Assembly (NCBI GenBank): GCA_041675185.1
Contig: JBAYUH010000001.1
Location: 15,337-79,336, forward strand
Direction of reading: 5' to 3'
Source: UBA1557 sp041675185
GTDB taxonomy: Bacteria > Patescibacteriota > Patescibacteriia > Magasanikbacterales > UBA922
Length of the DNA: 64,000 nt
Shown piece by piece: positions 52,619-62,602 of this stretch (position 1 is its first letter; each line of letters opens with the position of its first letter). Below the pieces are notes generated by a model that was not told where the DNA came from, ran no database searches, and saw nothing but the letters and a program-made list of their open reading frames with translations. A program made the translations under genes and the position numbers.

Positions 52619-53590
52619 ATGTCCAAATACTACGACATACTTATTACCCTAATACTTTTTATAACTGCTTACCCTGCAGTCATTTTTTTATACAGTATTT
52701 ACAAACGACCAAACAGTTGGGAAGCAAAACACAAAAAAATAACTCTAGCATTATCTATAATTCTTTTGTTTGGAACAGCTATAATTCTCTGGGGAAGTTT
52801 CGTAGAACCAAAAATAATTGTTATAAACAGACAAGAAATAGATCTAGCCAAAATTGATAAACCAATAAAAATTGCTTTTATTTCAGATCTACACGTTGGT
52901 CCTTACAAAAAAGCAGACTGGGTAAAAAAAGTTGTCAAAAAAATTTTGGATTTGAAACCTGATATTGTACTTATTGGTGGAGACAATTTGTATAATAGTG
53001 ACTACAATCCAGAAGAGCTAAATTACCTCACTCCTTTGGCAGAACTTGCCAAACAAATTCCTACTTATGATGTAAATGGCAATCATGAACATGGAATTGG
53101 TGATGGTAAAAGCTGGAACAAAAACCGTATTTACAATGCAGATTGGAGTGTAGAAATACAAACTACCATGAAAAAATTAGGTATTCATTATTTAGTCAAT
53201 GATTTGAATATAATCACTGTCAATAATCAAAGCTTTTATCTCTTTGGTGGAGATTGCGTACTAGCTAATAAACTTGATTTGAGTATCCTAGATACCAGAA
53301 CAGAAGACTTAGCTACAATTGCTCTTATCCACAATCCCCTATTTTTATTTATAGGAAATTATCCAAATATAGATTTGACATTGTCCGGACATACACATGG
53401 TGGACAAATACGACTACCTTTTTTTGGACCAATCGGAAGAATTGATGATCTTATTCCAACAAATTTTTATGAGGGTTTACACAACTTATCAAATGGAAAC
53501 AAAATATTTGTAACAAGTGGCGTTGGTGAAAGTGGACCAAGAGCGAGATTATTTGATCCACCGGAAATTGTGTTGATAACGGTTGACTAG
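52619..53590 (+). CDS. Membrane-anchored metallophosphoesterase
   Basis: 323 residues. Two hydrophobic segments (about 6-26 and 43-61), then the calcineurin-like domain: FISDLHVG, IGGDNLYNSD, NGNHEHG, and SGHTHGGQ with the metal-binding Asp, Asn and His residues. Resembles YaeI/YkuE-type phosphodiesterases, some of which act on UDP-lipid or phosphate esters at the membrane. Substrate not known. Confidence 0.87.
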   Translation: MSKYYDILITLILFITAYPAVIFLYSIYKRPNSWEAKHKKITLALSIILLFGTAIILWGSFVEPKIIVINRQEIDLAKIDKPIKIAFISDLHVGPYKKADWVKKVVKKILDLKPDIVLIGGDNLYNSDYNPEELNYLTPLAELAKQIPTYDVNGNHEHGIGDGKSWNKNRIYNADWSVEIQTTMKKLGIHYLVNDLNIITVNNQSFYLFGGDCVLANKLDLSILDTRTEDLATIALIHNPLFLFIGNYPNIDLTLSGHTHGGQIRLPFFGPIGRIDDLIPTNFYEGLHNLSNGNKIFVTSGVGESGPRARLFDPPEIVLITVD

Positions 53591-53619
53591 ATTATTAAGT
53601 TTTAATAATCTGCAAAGAT

Positions 53620-53748
53620 TTTAATTCAAAAATTTTAAATTTTAAAACAATTTTTTAATGATTTAATTTTAAATTGTTTAAAATAGGTGTTTTTCAAAAT
53701 TTTTAAATTATAAAATTGTTTCAAAATTTAAAATTACTAAATTCAAAA
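53620..53748. repeat. Dyad repeat block, AATTTTAAAACAATTTTAAAT family
   Basis: AAATTTTAAAACAATTTTTT and ATGATTTAATTTTAAATTG, followed by AAATTGTTTCAAAATTTAAA in the opposite sense. Closely like the block at 2443-2600. Confidence 0.65.
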
Positions 53749-53750
53749 TT

Positions 53751-53784
53751 AAAAACCTTGTTTAACTAATTAAACAAGGTTTTT
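53751..53784. terminator. Bidirectional terminator
   Basis: AAAAACCTTGTTTAA and TTAAACAAGGTTTTT around a four-base loop; lies between convergent genes. Confidence 0.9.
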
Positions 53785-53806
53785 GTTAAATACATTTTTA
53801 ACTAAA

Positions 53807-54307
53807 TCAAAAAATGCCTCTAATCGTTCCTCCAGCAAAAAGAGTAATCAAAGTTACAATAGTCGCTGACACACAAACTCCAGCCAAAATAAGAGGCCAA
53901 GATTTCTTAAATGGAATATTGAAAATAAAAGCAACAAGAGCTCCTGACCAACTACCAGTAAGAGGTAAAGGAATGCTGATAAAAATTACCAAACCCAAAG
54001 CACCATACTTAGCATATTTACCAGAAAAAGCTTTTTCAGCTTGTTTTAATCTTGTAGTAAACATTTTACCAAACACTTTTGATTTTATTAGAAAATCATG
54101 CAATTGTGGCATCACCCAAAGCAAGAATAAAGCTGGCAAAAAACATCCTACTACTGAAATAAGCCACACCTTCCAAATAGCCAAATGATAAACTTCAATA
54201 CCAATCGGAATAGAAGCGCGCAATTCAGTGACAGGTATCATCGACAAAAAAAACACTGCCCAATGTGGGTCAAAATTAGCAAACAATTGAACAATAGAAG
54301 AAACCAT
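53807..54307 (-). CDS. Small multidrug-export-like membrane protein (COG2426)
   Basis: 166 residues from the ATG at 54307; the TTG at 54337 would overlap the upstream gene. Four to five membrane segments. FLSMIPVTELRASIPIGI and FISIPLPLTGSWSGALVAF are typical of the family called putative small multi-drug export. Transport role is unproven in the family. Confidence 0.82.
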   Translation of the reverse strand: MVSSIVQLFANFDPHWAVFFLSMIPVTELRASIPIGIEVYHLAIWKVWLISVVGCFLPALFLLWVMPQLHDFLIKSKVFGKMFTTRLKQAEKAFSGKYAKYGALGLVIFISIPLPLTGSWSGALVAFIFNIPFKKSWPLILAGVCVSATIVTLITLFAGGTIRGIF

Positions 54308-54317
54308 AATTATTTTT

Positions 54318-55349
54318 TTACCAAGTATAATTTGCAAAAACCCATTCTGCTACTTTTTTGGCTTCAGTAAAACGAAACTCATGTTCTGTAGCACCAAGTA
54401 TAACTATATCAATCACATGACCTTCGTCGTTTTTGATAGCTACTGTAAAATTATACAACGAATCGTCAATAAAACCAGTTTTTCCACCGATTATAGATAA
54501 TGAATTTGGTATCCAACCAAGCAACAACCAATCAGTATTCCACATATGAATTTCTTTTTTCCTTTCTTTTGAATACAAAGTTACTTCTCGCAAATTCAAT
54601 GTGTCTTTTATTTTGTCATATGTCAAAGCTTCATCTAACAAAATAACTACATCAGATGCTGTAGAAATATTATTAGCATCAAGTCCGGTTGATTCTACAA
54701 AATTAGTATCAGACATTCCCAGCTCTTTGGCTTTTTCATTCATACGAGCCACAAAATTTTCTCGTGATAAACCACTAGCATCTACCAAAGTCAAAATAGC
54801 TTTGTTGGAAGAAGCTACCAAAGTTGCTTTCCATAATTCATCCAAAGTGAAAGTATCACCAGCATAAATATTTGTGCCACTAACTTTGTCTACAGAAACA
54901 GTGGTAGTAGATGTCCAATCCAAATTTCTTTCCAACAAAACTAAAACACTCATCAATTTAGTGATACTTGCCAAAGCATGTTTGTCATAACTATTTTTAC
55001 CAAACAACATTATAGAACTATCTTTGTCTTTTACCAAAATATTACTAGCTGTAAATTCATCTGGGCTCAAAGGAGTTGAAGATGCAATCAATTTTGGTGT
55101 AATAATTTTGTTTTTAGAAAAATCAATATCACCACCATCTTCCAACACTAAGCCGTTTCCTTCTTTTGTAACATTGACTTGTGTGTTATCAGACAAAAAA
55201 ATATTCAAATACATTTTTCTTTCATTATCAAATTTGTTGTAAAAAAATTCAGTAGAAAAAACTAACAACAACAAAAATATTGTGAGCAAATTACGCCACA
55301 AATTTGGAAAATTGTCTGAAAATTTTGTTTTTTCGGTAAAATTAATCAT
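54318..55349 (-). CDS. D-alanyl-D-alanine carboxypeptidase (peptidase S11)
   Basis: 343 residues. Membrane anchor at about 18-36, then the penicillin-binding domain: SxxK as S128ITK131, SxN as S180SN182, KTG as K290TG292. It trims pentapeptides of peptidoglycan outside the membrane. No C-terminal PBP5 anchor domain; the N-terminal helix holds it. Its ATG overlaps the end of scpB by 8 bases. Confidence 0.92.
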   Translation of the reverse strand: MINFTEKTKFSDNFPNLWRNLLTIFLLLLVFSTEFFYNKFDNERKMYLNIFLSDNTQVNVTKEGNGLVLEDGGDIDFSKNKIITPKLIASSTPLSPDEFTASNILVKDKDSSIMLFGKNSYDKHALASITKLMSVLVLLERNLDWTSTTTVSVDKVSGTNIYAGDTFTLDELWKATLVASSNKAILTLVDASGLSRENFVARMNEKAKELGMSDTNFVESTGLDANNISTASDVVILLDEALTYDKIKDTLNLREVTLYSKERKKEIHMWNTDWLLLGWIPNSLSIIGGKTGFIDDSLYNFTVAIKNDEGHVIDIVILGATEHEFRFTEAKKVAEWVFANYTW

Positions 55350-55884
55350 CTAAGTCTGTTTCTTTATTATTGGCTAATAAATTATTATTGTGCAAAGATT
55401 CATAATCAGGTAAATCTACAATACTACCAAGTCCCAAGAAACGCAAGGCATCGATAGATAATTCATAAACTGGCAAAATATGTTCCTCATCTTCAAACTC
55501 GTTTACCAAACCACGAATCATCAAATTTCGCAAAATCACTGCGCAATTCACTCCACGAATATTTTCTATTTCAGCTCTAGTAATCGGTCCACGATAAGCT
55601 ACTACTGTCAAAGTTTCCAATTGGGCTTTGGTCAAATCTTCTTTGAATTCAGTCTTAGTAAATTTTTCTACAAATTCAGTATTTTCAGGATTACTGACCA
55701 ACTGAACATTGTCTCCTATTCTAATCAAATGAATACCAGAAATAGCAGTATATTTATTTTCTAGAGAATTTAGAGCTTCTTCTACTTTTGTTTTTTCAAC
55801 ATCCAAAGATTTGGCAATTTTAACAACAACCAATGGTTTGGATGCTACAAAGAGTATTGATTCGATTACTGATACTATATCCAT
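55342..55884 (-). CDS. scpB: Segregation and condensation protein B
   Basis: 180 residues, two winged-helix domains: VIESILFVASKPL start and LTKAQLETLTVVAYRGPITRAEIENIRGV in the second. Partner of ScpA and SMC in the condensin complex. It is 170 bases downstream of scpA, with a repeat block between. Confidence 0.93.
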   Translation of the reverse strand: MDIVSVIESILFVASKPLVVVKIAKSLDVEKTKVEEALNSLENKYTAISGIHLIRIGDNVQLVSNPENTEFVEKFTKTEFKEDLTKAQLETLTVVAYRGPITRAEIENIRGVNCAVILRNLMIRGLVNEFEDEEHILPVYELSIDALRFLGLGSIVDLPDYESLHNNNLLANNKETDLDD

Positions 55885-55931
55885 ATATGTATAATTTTAG
55901 ATTTCTTCTTTAATTCAAAATCTACAAGTAC

Positions 55932-56000
55932 ATAGTAAATAGACAATAGTAAATAGTAATCCTACTAAGATGTAATCTATTTACTATTTACTATTTACTA
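55932..56000. repeat. TAGTAAATAG dyad block between scpA and scpB
   Basis: ATAGTAAATAG occurs twice, and the complementary CTATTTACTATTTACTATTT follows about 30 bases later, an almost perfect hairpin. Confidence 0.7.
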
Positions 56001-56054
56001 AAATATTTTAATTTTGTTTATTTTGTTTATAAAACAGTTTCTATAAAACTACAC

Positions 56055-56756
56055 TCAAACTCTTGACAATTCAATATCCCCAAACGACTCATCTTGTTTC
56101 AAGATCACACTATTTTGTTTGATAAGCTCAAGTATAGCTAAAAAGGAAACAATCACTTCTGTACGAGAACTAACATCAGAGAGAATATCACGAAAATTCA
56201 CATGTTTATATTTCTTGAGCATTGCTCGCATTTTGTCTATCTTTTCTTTGATAGTAATAGTCTTATCTATATAGGTATTTGGCAAAGCTTTGACAGGTTC
56301 CAATCTCTTGAGCAATTGTACCATAGATTGTGATAACAATTCTAGTGTGAAATTGTGAGGTTGAGTGATCTCAGTGGCACGCACTATTTCTTCTATATGT
56401 CCATAAGAAATTCGACTTTTATCCAACCAGATATTGTGCAAATTTTTACTAGCATCCACAAAACGACGATACAGACGCAATTGCTCATCAAGATCCACTC
56501 CACTTTCTTCATCAGTATTTAGCTGAGGCAACAATGTACGAGATTTCATTAGTAATAGTCTAGCAGCAATCACAAGAAAATCAGACAACTCTTCTGCTTC
56601 AATTTCTTCCAAAGTGTCTAAATAATTCAAAAATGGTTCAGTCACGGCCGAAATAGACAACTTACTTATTTCCATTTTCTTTTCATCAATCAGAGACAAG
56701 AGTAAATCTAGTGGCCCAGAAAATTCTTTGGATTGTATTTGTAAATTATTTTTCAT
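56055..56756 (-). CDS. scpA: Segregation and condensation protein A
   Basis: 233 residues. EFSGPLDLLLSLIDEKKMEI start, DTLEEIEAEELSDFLVIAARLLLMKSRTLLP, and the end winged helix that binds the SMC head. Kleisin of the SMC-ScpAB condensin. Overlaps the end of the GT2 gene by 11 bases. Confidence 0.94.
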   Translation of the reverse strand: MKNNLQIQSKEFSGPLDLLLSLIDEKKMEISKLSISAVTEPFLNYLDTLEEIEAEELSDFLVIAARLLLMKSRTLLPQLNTDEESGVDLDEQLRLYRRFVDASKNLHNIWLDKSRISYGHIEEIVRATEITQPHNFTLELLSQSMVQLLKRLEPVKALPNTYIDKTITIKEKIDKMRAMLKKYKHVNFRDILSDVSSRTEVIVSFLAILELIKQNSVILKQDESFGDIELSRV

Positions 56757-57477
56757 AAACTCCAGATTTTAAATTTTTTTTTATCTTGAACAAATCAGCT
56801 AAGATATAGAAACTGTGTTTATACAAAGAAACACCACCTTTTTTCTTTAGTAAATTTTTATCAATAGAAACTGTTAATTCACAAATAGAATACTTAGAAA
56901 TATTGGCTATAATAAAAAGCTCAATATCAAACACCCAACGAAAAGTCGTAACTCTTGAAAAAATAGCTTGAAAAATTTCAGTCCTAAAAAATTTGAAACC
57001 ACATTGTGTATCCTGAAAATTTGAAATTTCCTTTGGCACAAAAAGTCTGAACACCTTCTTCATTATAGATCTATAGAAACTATACTGTTTTTCTTCATTT
57101 TCTTTTCTACTGCCTACTACAATATCATATTTTGACAAACTTGTCTGCACTTCTGTTAATTTGAATAAACCATAAGGTAATTCCACATCAGTAAAACCCA
57201 CAAAATTGTTTTCTTCATTCAAAAACTTACTAGCATATTTTATCGCATAACCTTTTCCCTTATTGATTTCATAACCACAAACAGTGATTGGCAAAGTTTC
57301 ATTTTGAATTTTGAAATTTTGTAATAATTCTTGTGTTTTATCTGTACTACCGTCATTGACAAATATTATTTGACCCAAGACATCGAAATTTTTTACAAAA
57401 TCAACAACTTTTGTAAAAGTGTTTTGTAATACTTCAGCACCATTGTAAACAGGAATTATTAAAGCAATTTTATCCAT
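56746..57477 (-). CDS. Polyprenyl-phosphate glycosyltransferase-like GT2
   Basis: 243 residues from the ATG at 57477 (the TTG at 57483 is less likely). GT-A motifs: LIIPVYNGAEVL, FVNDGSTDKTQE, NKGKGYAIKYA, FTDVELPYG, then NFQDTQCGFKFFR. This layout is that of dolichyl-phosphate beta-glucosyltransferase-like enzymes, which load a sugar on a lipid phosphate for use outside. The two neighbouring GT-C proteins could use that lipid-linked sugar. Confidence 0.86.
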   Translation of the reverse strand: MDKIALIIPVYNGAEVLQNTFTKVVDFVKNFDVLGQIIFVNDGSTDKTQELLQNFKIQNETLPITVCGYEINKGKGYAIKYASKFLNEENNFVGFTDVELPYGLFKLTEVQTSLSKYDIVVGSRKENEEKQYSFYRSIMKKVFRLFVPKEISNFQDTQCGFKFFRTEIFQAIFSRVTTFRWVFDIELFIIANISKYSICELTVSIDKNLLKKKGGVSLYKHSFYILADLFKIKKNLKSGVYEK

Positions 57478-57503
57478 AGTCAAAATTAACGAAAAATAAA
57501 AAT

Positions 57504-58934
57504 CTATTCTGTGGTCAACAAATACTTTTCAGTTTTATCATCCCATCCCAAAAAAACTTCACCGGATTTTAATTTGTAATTTTCATTTTTATCCAAAAAA
57601 ATAATTTTTTCTTCTGAAATATGTGAAATCACATCAAAAACTCCAATCATATGAGCATAATTATTATTGAATGGTCTGTACCACTGTACAATAACTTTAT
57701 TTGGTTGTATTTCACGAAGTGTAATAGAAATTTGATATAAAGCACGACCAGTCTGATATACATATTTATATTCTTTTTTAACAGTTTCAAACATTATTAT
57801 ATTTTGAAAAAAAGAAGTAACTATCAAAAACACAAACAAAATATAAGCAAATTTCTTTTTTTTCACATCTTTGTACAATTCAGCAATAATAGTACAAACA
57901 AAGATAATCATACCGATACGTACAGTATACATATACCTAGAAGGTAATAATTCCCACCAGACTGCTGTTTTGAAAAATATAACAGGCAAAATTGTCATCA
58001 CTGACCAAAATAATCCAATATACATTATTTTATTATTTCTAAATTTATAAATACTATAAGCAAAAACAAAAAAAGCAATTAGCAAACAAACAACTGCATT
58101 CTGTGCAGAAATTATATTTTTCAACGGAACAAATGTATCAAGTAAAATGATTGGCAATCTAATAAGATTACCAGCACTAAACTTCCAAACATCTTGTGTA
58201 ACCCAAACACTGCCTCTCTGCCACAAATATTGTTGTACAACATAGACGATTGAGATAGTAGCTGTAGCTAACCAATACAAAATATTTTTCAAATAAAAAA
58301 AACTTTTTTTCTCCTTTAGCAAATAAGGTATTGCAATGAAAAAGAGTATGGCCGGCAAAACAACTGACACCTCTTTTGTGGCCAAAGCCAAAACCAAAGT
58401 CACAAAAGAAAGTAGAAACCACCACACAGCTCTGGATGTTTTTTTGTAGGCTGACAAAAGTGCAAAAGTAGAAATTATCATAAACAAAGCTGCAATACTA
58501 TGCATATTGGCCCCAATCCAAATCAGCGGTTCATAAGCACCACCTACTAGTGCACAAAGGACTACTGCCATAAAACCAACAAGCGAAGACTTAGTTATTT
58601 TGGAAACCAACAAACCTACAAAAAAAGCCGTAAGAACACTAATCAAAATACCAAACAAAAAATACCAGCCAGCTTTGAAACCAAATACCACACTCATAAC
58701 AGCATAAAAAACATTTAGTACTGGAGAATAAAAAGTAGACATATGAGCTGTAAGAGCCGAAAGCTCACCATTGGCAATTCTTGTCCCATGCCACATCCAA
58801 GTAAAATCATCAGAAAAGAAAAAACCATATTTCATTGTCCAACCAAACAAAACAAATGAAATTACTAAAGATACCAAAGAATAAGAAAGCTTCGTTTGTT
58901 CCTTGATAAATTTATAAAATGATAAAATCTTCAT
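57504..58934 (-). CDS. GT-C type membrane glycosyltransferase
   Basis: 476 residues, about eleven membrane helices. The first outer loop has GFFFSDDFTWMWHGTRI, with the paired aspartates expected for GT-C enzymes. A short outer domain follows the last helix (VFDVISHISEEKIIFLDKN). Uses polyprenyl-phosphate sugars on the outer side. Acceptor unknown. Confidence 0.75.
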   Translation of the reverse strand: MKILSFYKFIKEQTKLSYSLVSLVISFVLFGWTMKYGFFFSDDFTWMWHGTRIANGELSALTAHMSTFYSPVLNVFYAVMSVVFGFKAGWYFLFGILISVLTAFFVGLLVSKITKSSLVGFMAVVLCALVGGAYEPLIWIGANMHSIAALFMIISTFALLSAYKKTSRAVWWFLLSFVTLVLALATKEVSVVLPAILFFIAIPYLLKEKKSFFYLKNILYWLATATISIVYVVQQYLWQRGSVWVTQDVWKFSAGNLIRLPIILLDTFVPLKNIISAQNAVVCLLIAFFVFAYSIYKFRNNKIMYIGLFWSVMTILPVIFFKTAVWWELLPSRYMYTVRIGMIIFVCTIIAELYKDVKKKKFAYILFVFLIVTSFFQNIIMFETVKKEYKYVYQTGRALYQISITLREIQPNKVIVQWYRPFNNNYAHMIGVFDVISHISEEKIIFLDKNENYKLKSGEVFLGWDDKTEKYLLTTE

Positions 58935-58958
58935 AATTAATTTCTAATACGAACCAAA

Positions 58959-60704
58959 TCAATTTTTTAGATCAAAAACCACAAACTCACTATTTTCAAA
59001 AACTTTGCTAAAATATTTTTCATCTGTAAAGACACTTTTGTAAAAATCAATTGTCTCATCCTTTGCACCATGTGGAAAATCATCTATATGTAAATAAATT
59101 CTGTATTTATCTGAATCTTTTTCTTGTCTAAAAAAAACAAAACGATCAATAGGTCCAAAATTAATTTCTCTAGCCTCTTTATAGAATTTAGCAGAATCAC
59201 TTTCTCGTGCCAAAGATTCCAAAAGATATTTCTTTTCTACAAAACGAGTTGCCGGATGATTGTTGTGTTGATTGAAATAAACATAGACATTCAAAGGAAC
59301 AAAAGCATGTATCTCCCCCACACCAGGCTCAACTATTTTTGAACCAGGAAATACTTTGTTGTCTTCTTGTAAAAATTTTATTAGTTGAACTACAGGTGTA
59401 CGTAATGACCGAGATTCAATTCTTCGTGCTTGTACTACAGGATCATCAACAAAATTACCAAATATCATATTCACTGACAAAAATATCAAACCAACAGTTC
59501 CTGCGACAATACACCAATCAATGTTTTTATATTTTCCCACCAAATATTTATACAATTGTTCTATACCAAAAGCTAAGGCAAAAGCCAAAATAGCACAATG
59601 ATAAAAATCAAAAGCCTTAAACTCTTGGATAGGTGCAGAGAAAAATAATACTGTAAGCCAACCCATCACCTGCCAAACATAGCCAGCTAAAAAAAGAAAC
59701 AACAAAGATCTTATGTAAATATTTTTCCTATACAAAATAAGAACAATAAATCCTGCTAGTAATAATAATCCTTTCCAACTAAATAATTGGAACATTGAAA
59801 CATATAGTGATAATCCTTTCATGGACATTAAAATTGTAGACCAATTTTCTGTACCATTTTTATGATAAATATAAATCAATGGACCAAGAAATGGCATGGC
59901 AACCAAAAGTGTAACTACAGCCAAAACAATCAATCTACTATAAAATTTCCATTGTTCTTTTTTGTGAACAAAAAGACCAGAACAAGCAATAGCAATAGCA
60001 CCAAAAATCAACCACAGATAATAAGTCATGAATATTATTCCACCACTTATAGCATAAACAAAAAATCTTTTTTTACTCCAAATATTATGATGCAAATCAT
60101 TGAGCAAAAATCCAATCCACATCACACTACTAGCTGCCATCAATACTTCATACGGTTTCAAAATAAAAGCGTCCCAATCTACAAAGACAAAAATCAATAA
60201 GGGAACCAACATCCACGCAATCTGCCCTGGTACAATATTCATCTTTTCGTAATATGGTTTGGCGTATTTCCAATACCAAGCTTGAATAAGATAAACAAAA
60301 GTAGGAAAAAATAAAAAAGTTGTTGCCACACTAACTTTGTCAATAAGCACGCCATTCCAGTTGAAAATTCTACCTGGTATAGCAAATATCCAAAAAAATA
60401 AAGGTGGATACCAAGGAACCAAATTAGGAAAAGCAAAATCCGAAAAAAAACTACCATGTGCAAACATTTCAAACATGGCAGCAATAGTAACTTCATCACC
60501 ACGTAAACCCCAAAAAGAAAGACCTAAATTATTGACCAGAAGTAAATAAGAAATACAAACCAATATTCCAGTCACAGCCAAAAAAATCAAAGGATGCCAT
60601 TTCTTCCAAAGTGATAAAAGACCAAACCCAAAAAATAAAACAAGACAAAGCTTAATCATAAGTATGAGCTGAATATCATGAAAAGATAGGATATTTAAAC
60701 CCAT
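58959..60704 (-). CDS. GT-C type membrane glycosyltransferase, AftA-like loop
   Basis: 581 residues, about thirteen membrane helices and a C-terminal outer domain of about 150 residues. First outer loop: FWGLRGDEVTIAAMFEM and then WYPPLFFWIFAIP; the GDE and YPP pair recalls arabinofuranosyltransferases of the AftA type in actinobacteria. Assignment of a sugar is not justified. 24 bases upstream of the other GT-C gene. Confidence 0.72.
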   Translation of the reverse strand: MGLNILSFHDIQLILMIKLCLVLFFGFGLLSLWKKWHPLIFLAVTGILVCISYLLLVNNLGLSFWGLRGDEVTIAAMFEMFAHGSFFSDFAFPNLVPWYPPLFFWIFAIPGRIFNWNGVLIDKVSVATTFLFFPTFVYLIQAWYWKYAKPYYEKMNIVPGQIAWMLVPLLIFVFVDWDAFILKPYEVLMAASSVMWIGFLLNDLHHNIWSKKRFFVYAISGGIIFMTYYLWLIFGAIAIACSGLFVHKKEQWKFYSRLIVLAVVTLLVAMPFLGPLIYIYHKNGTENWSTILMSMKGLSLYVSMFQLFSWKGLLLLAGFIVLILYRKNIYIRSLLFLFLAGYVWQVMGWLTVLFFSAPIQEFKAFDFYHCAILAFALAFGIEQLYKYLVGKYKNIDWCIVAGTVGLIFLSVNMIFGNFVDDPVVQARRIESRSLRTPVVQLIKFLQEDNKVFPGSKIVEPGVGEIHAFVPLNVYVYFNQHNNHPATRFVEKKYLLESLARESDSAKFYKEAREINFGPIDRFVFFRQEKDSDKYRIYLHIDDFPHGAKDETIDFYKSVFTDEKYFSKVFENSEFVVFDLKN

Positions 60705-60733
60705 AGGTAATGACTAAAACTTATAAATAAAAA

Positions 60734-62503
60734 TTATTTTACACTCTTCTTGATTTCAATACTAAGCTCTTTCAATTGTTCAGGAGTAGCTTCCGAAGGA
60801 CTACCGACCATTGGTTCTTCAGCACGTTGATTTTTTGGAAATGGCACTACAGTACGAATATTTTTTTCTCCAAGAAGAAGCATAGTCATACGTTCAATAC
60901 CAGGAGCAAAACCACAGTGTGGAGGTACACCATAAGAAAAAGCTTGGATCATGTGTCCAAATTTTTTGTCCACCACTTCATGACCATAACCAGCAATCTC
61001 AAAAGCTTTGTACATAATCTCTGGATTGGTATTTCGTACACTACCAGAAGAAAGCTCAAGACCATTGGCAATAATATCGTATTGTTCGGCGATAATATCT
61101 AGTGGGTCTGTATTTTGCAAAGCTTCCATACCACCTTGTGGCATAGAAAATGGATTGTGACCAAAATCAATCTTGCCACTATCTGGATCTTTTTCATACA
61201 TTGGAAAGTCTACGATCCAAGCCCAAGCAATAATATTGTCGTCTATCAATTTCAATTTTTCAGCTGACAAAGCACGCACTGGACCAAGAGCTTTGGCAGA
61301 AGTCTCGAAGTCATCAGCAGCAAAAAATACTATACAATTTTCTGTAATATTCAAAATATTTTTCAATTCAATTAGCTTTTCTTCATTGAAAAACTTGGTT
61401 ATTCCACCATCAAATTTGTTATCAACATATTTCATCCAAGCCAAACCTTTGGCATGAGCACGCTTAGCCAAATCTGTAAATTGTTCGTCAATTTCTTTGC
61501 GAGTAAAGATATCACCTTTTGGTACTACAAGAGCACGAATAAATTCAGCATTAGAAAAAACTTGAAAGTCTGATGGCTTGGCCCAGTCTGTAATATTTTT
61601 TATTTTTAGTTCATAACGCAAATCTGGTCTATCAGAACCATAAGTTTCGATAGCTTCACGAAATGGAATACGTGGGAAAGGTTTGCTCAAAACTTTTTTG
61701 GTTGTCAGATTTTCTGTCAACTCAATAAACAATGGTTCCATCAGTTGGAAAAATTCTTCTTTTTCCATGAAACTCACTTCACAATCAAGTTGATAAAATT
61801 CTCCAGGACTACGATCTGCACGAGGATCTTCATCACGCATACATGGAGCCACTTGATAATACCTATCCATACCACCAACCATCAGCAATTGTTTGTATTG
61901 TTGTGGAGCTTGTGGCAAAGCATAAAACTTGCCAGGATGAATACGAGATGGCACGAGAAAGTCGCGCGCCCCTTCTGGAGAGCTGACTGTAAGAATTGGA
62001 GTAGCAATATCCAAGAAATCACGAGACTCCATAAAATCACGCATGTACTTGACCATCTTTGTTCTAAAAATAAGATTTTGTTTCAATTTTTCACGACGTA
62101 ATTCTAAAAAACGATATTTGAGACGAAGTTCTTCATCATCTTCACCTTTGTTGGTTTCAAAAATTTCAAAAGGCATTGGTTTAGCTTCACTAAGAATTCT
62201 CAAATCAGTAGCAACCAATTCTATTTCACCAGTACTCAATTCTTTGTTGACATTTTTTTCATTTCTAATTTCAATTTTACCAGTAACAGAAATCACATAT
62301 TCATATTTCAATTTTTCAGCCACAGAAAAATTTGTTATATTGTCTGGATTGAATATAACTTGGGTAATACCATATCTATCACGCAAATCAATAAAAACCA
62401 ATCCACCCAAATCACGACGACGATGTACCCAGCCAGCCAAAATTACAGTCTCCCCTACATTTGATTTATTTAGTTCCCCGCATTTTTTTGTTCTATATGA
62501 CAT
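60734..62503 (-). CDS. aspS: Aspartyl-tRNA synthetase
   Basis: 589 residues, bacterial type. N-terminal OB domain (VILAGWVHRRRDLGGLVFIDLRD), class II motif 2 CMRDEDPRADRSPGEFYQLD, the GAD insertion around 290-420, and motif 3 GFAPGIERMTMLLLGE. Charges tRNA-Asp, perhaps tRNA-Asn too if the cell uses the amidotransferase route. Confidence 0.96.
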   Translation of the reverse strand: MSYRTKKCGELNKSNVGETVILAGWVHRRRDLGGLVFIDLRDRYGITQVIFNPDNITNFSVAEKLKYEYVISVTGKIEIRNEKNVNKELSTGEIELVATDLRILSEAKPMPFEIFETNKGEDDEELRLKYRFLELRREKLKQNLIFRTKMVKYMRDFMESRDFLDIATPILTVSSPEGARDFLVPSRIHPGKFYALPQAPQQYKQLLMVGGMDRYYQVAPCMRDEDPRADRSPGEFYQLDCEVSFMEKEEFFQLMEPLFIELTENLTTKKVLSKPFPRIPFREAIETYGSDRPDLRYELKIKNITDWAKPSDFQVFSNAEFIRALVVPKGDIFTRKEIDEQFTDLAKRAHAKGLAWMKYVDNKFDGGITKFFNEEKLIELKNILNITENCIVFFAADDFETSAKALGPVRALSAEKLKLIDDNIIAWAWIVDFPMYEKDPDSGKIDFGHNPFSMPQGGMEALQNTDPLDIIAEQYDIIANGLELSSGSVRNTNPEIMYKAFEIAGYGHEVVDKKFGHMIQAFSYGVPPHCGFAPGIERMTMLLLGEKNIRTVVPFPKNQRAEEPMVGSPSEATPEQLKELSIEIKKSVK

Positions 62504-62507
62504 ATAT

Positions 62508-62566
62508 GAAAAAGGCTTGAAAAGCTTAAAATGCCAAAAAGGCTTGAAAAGCTTTTTTAACTTAAA
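62508..62566. repeat. AAAAAGGCTTGAAAAGCTT tandem words
   Basis: Three AAGGCTTGAAAAGCTT-type units directly upstream of aspS. Same word family as 36104-36175. Confidence 0.6.
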
Positions 62567-62602
62567 TTACATAGGTTAGTTTAACAAAAATTAGAGTAGA
62601 AA

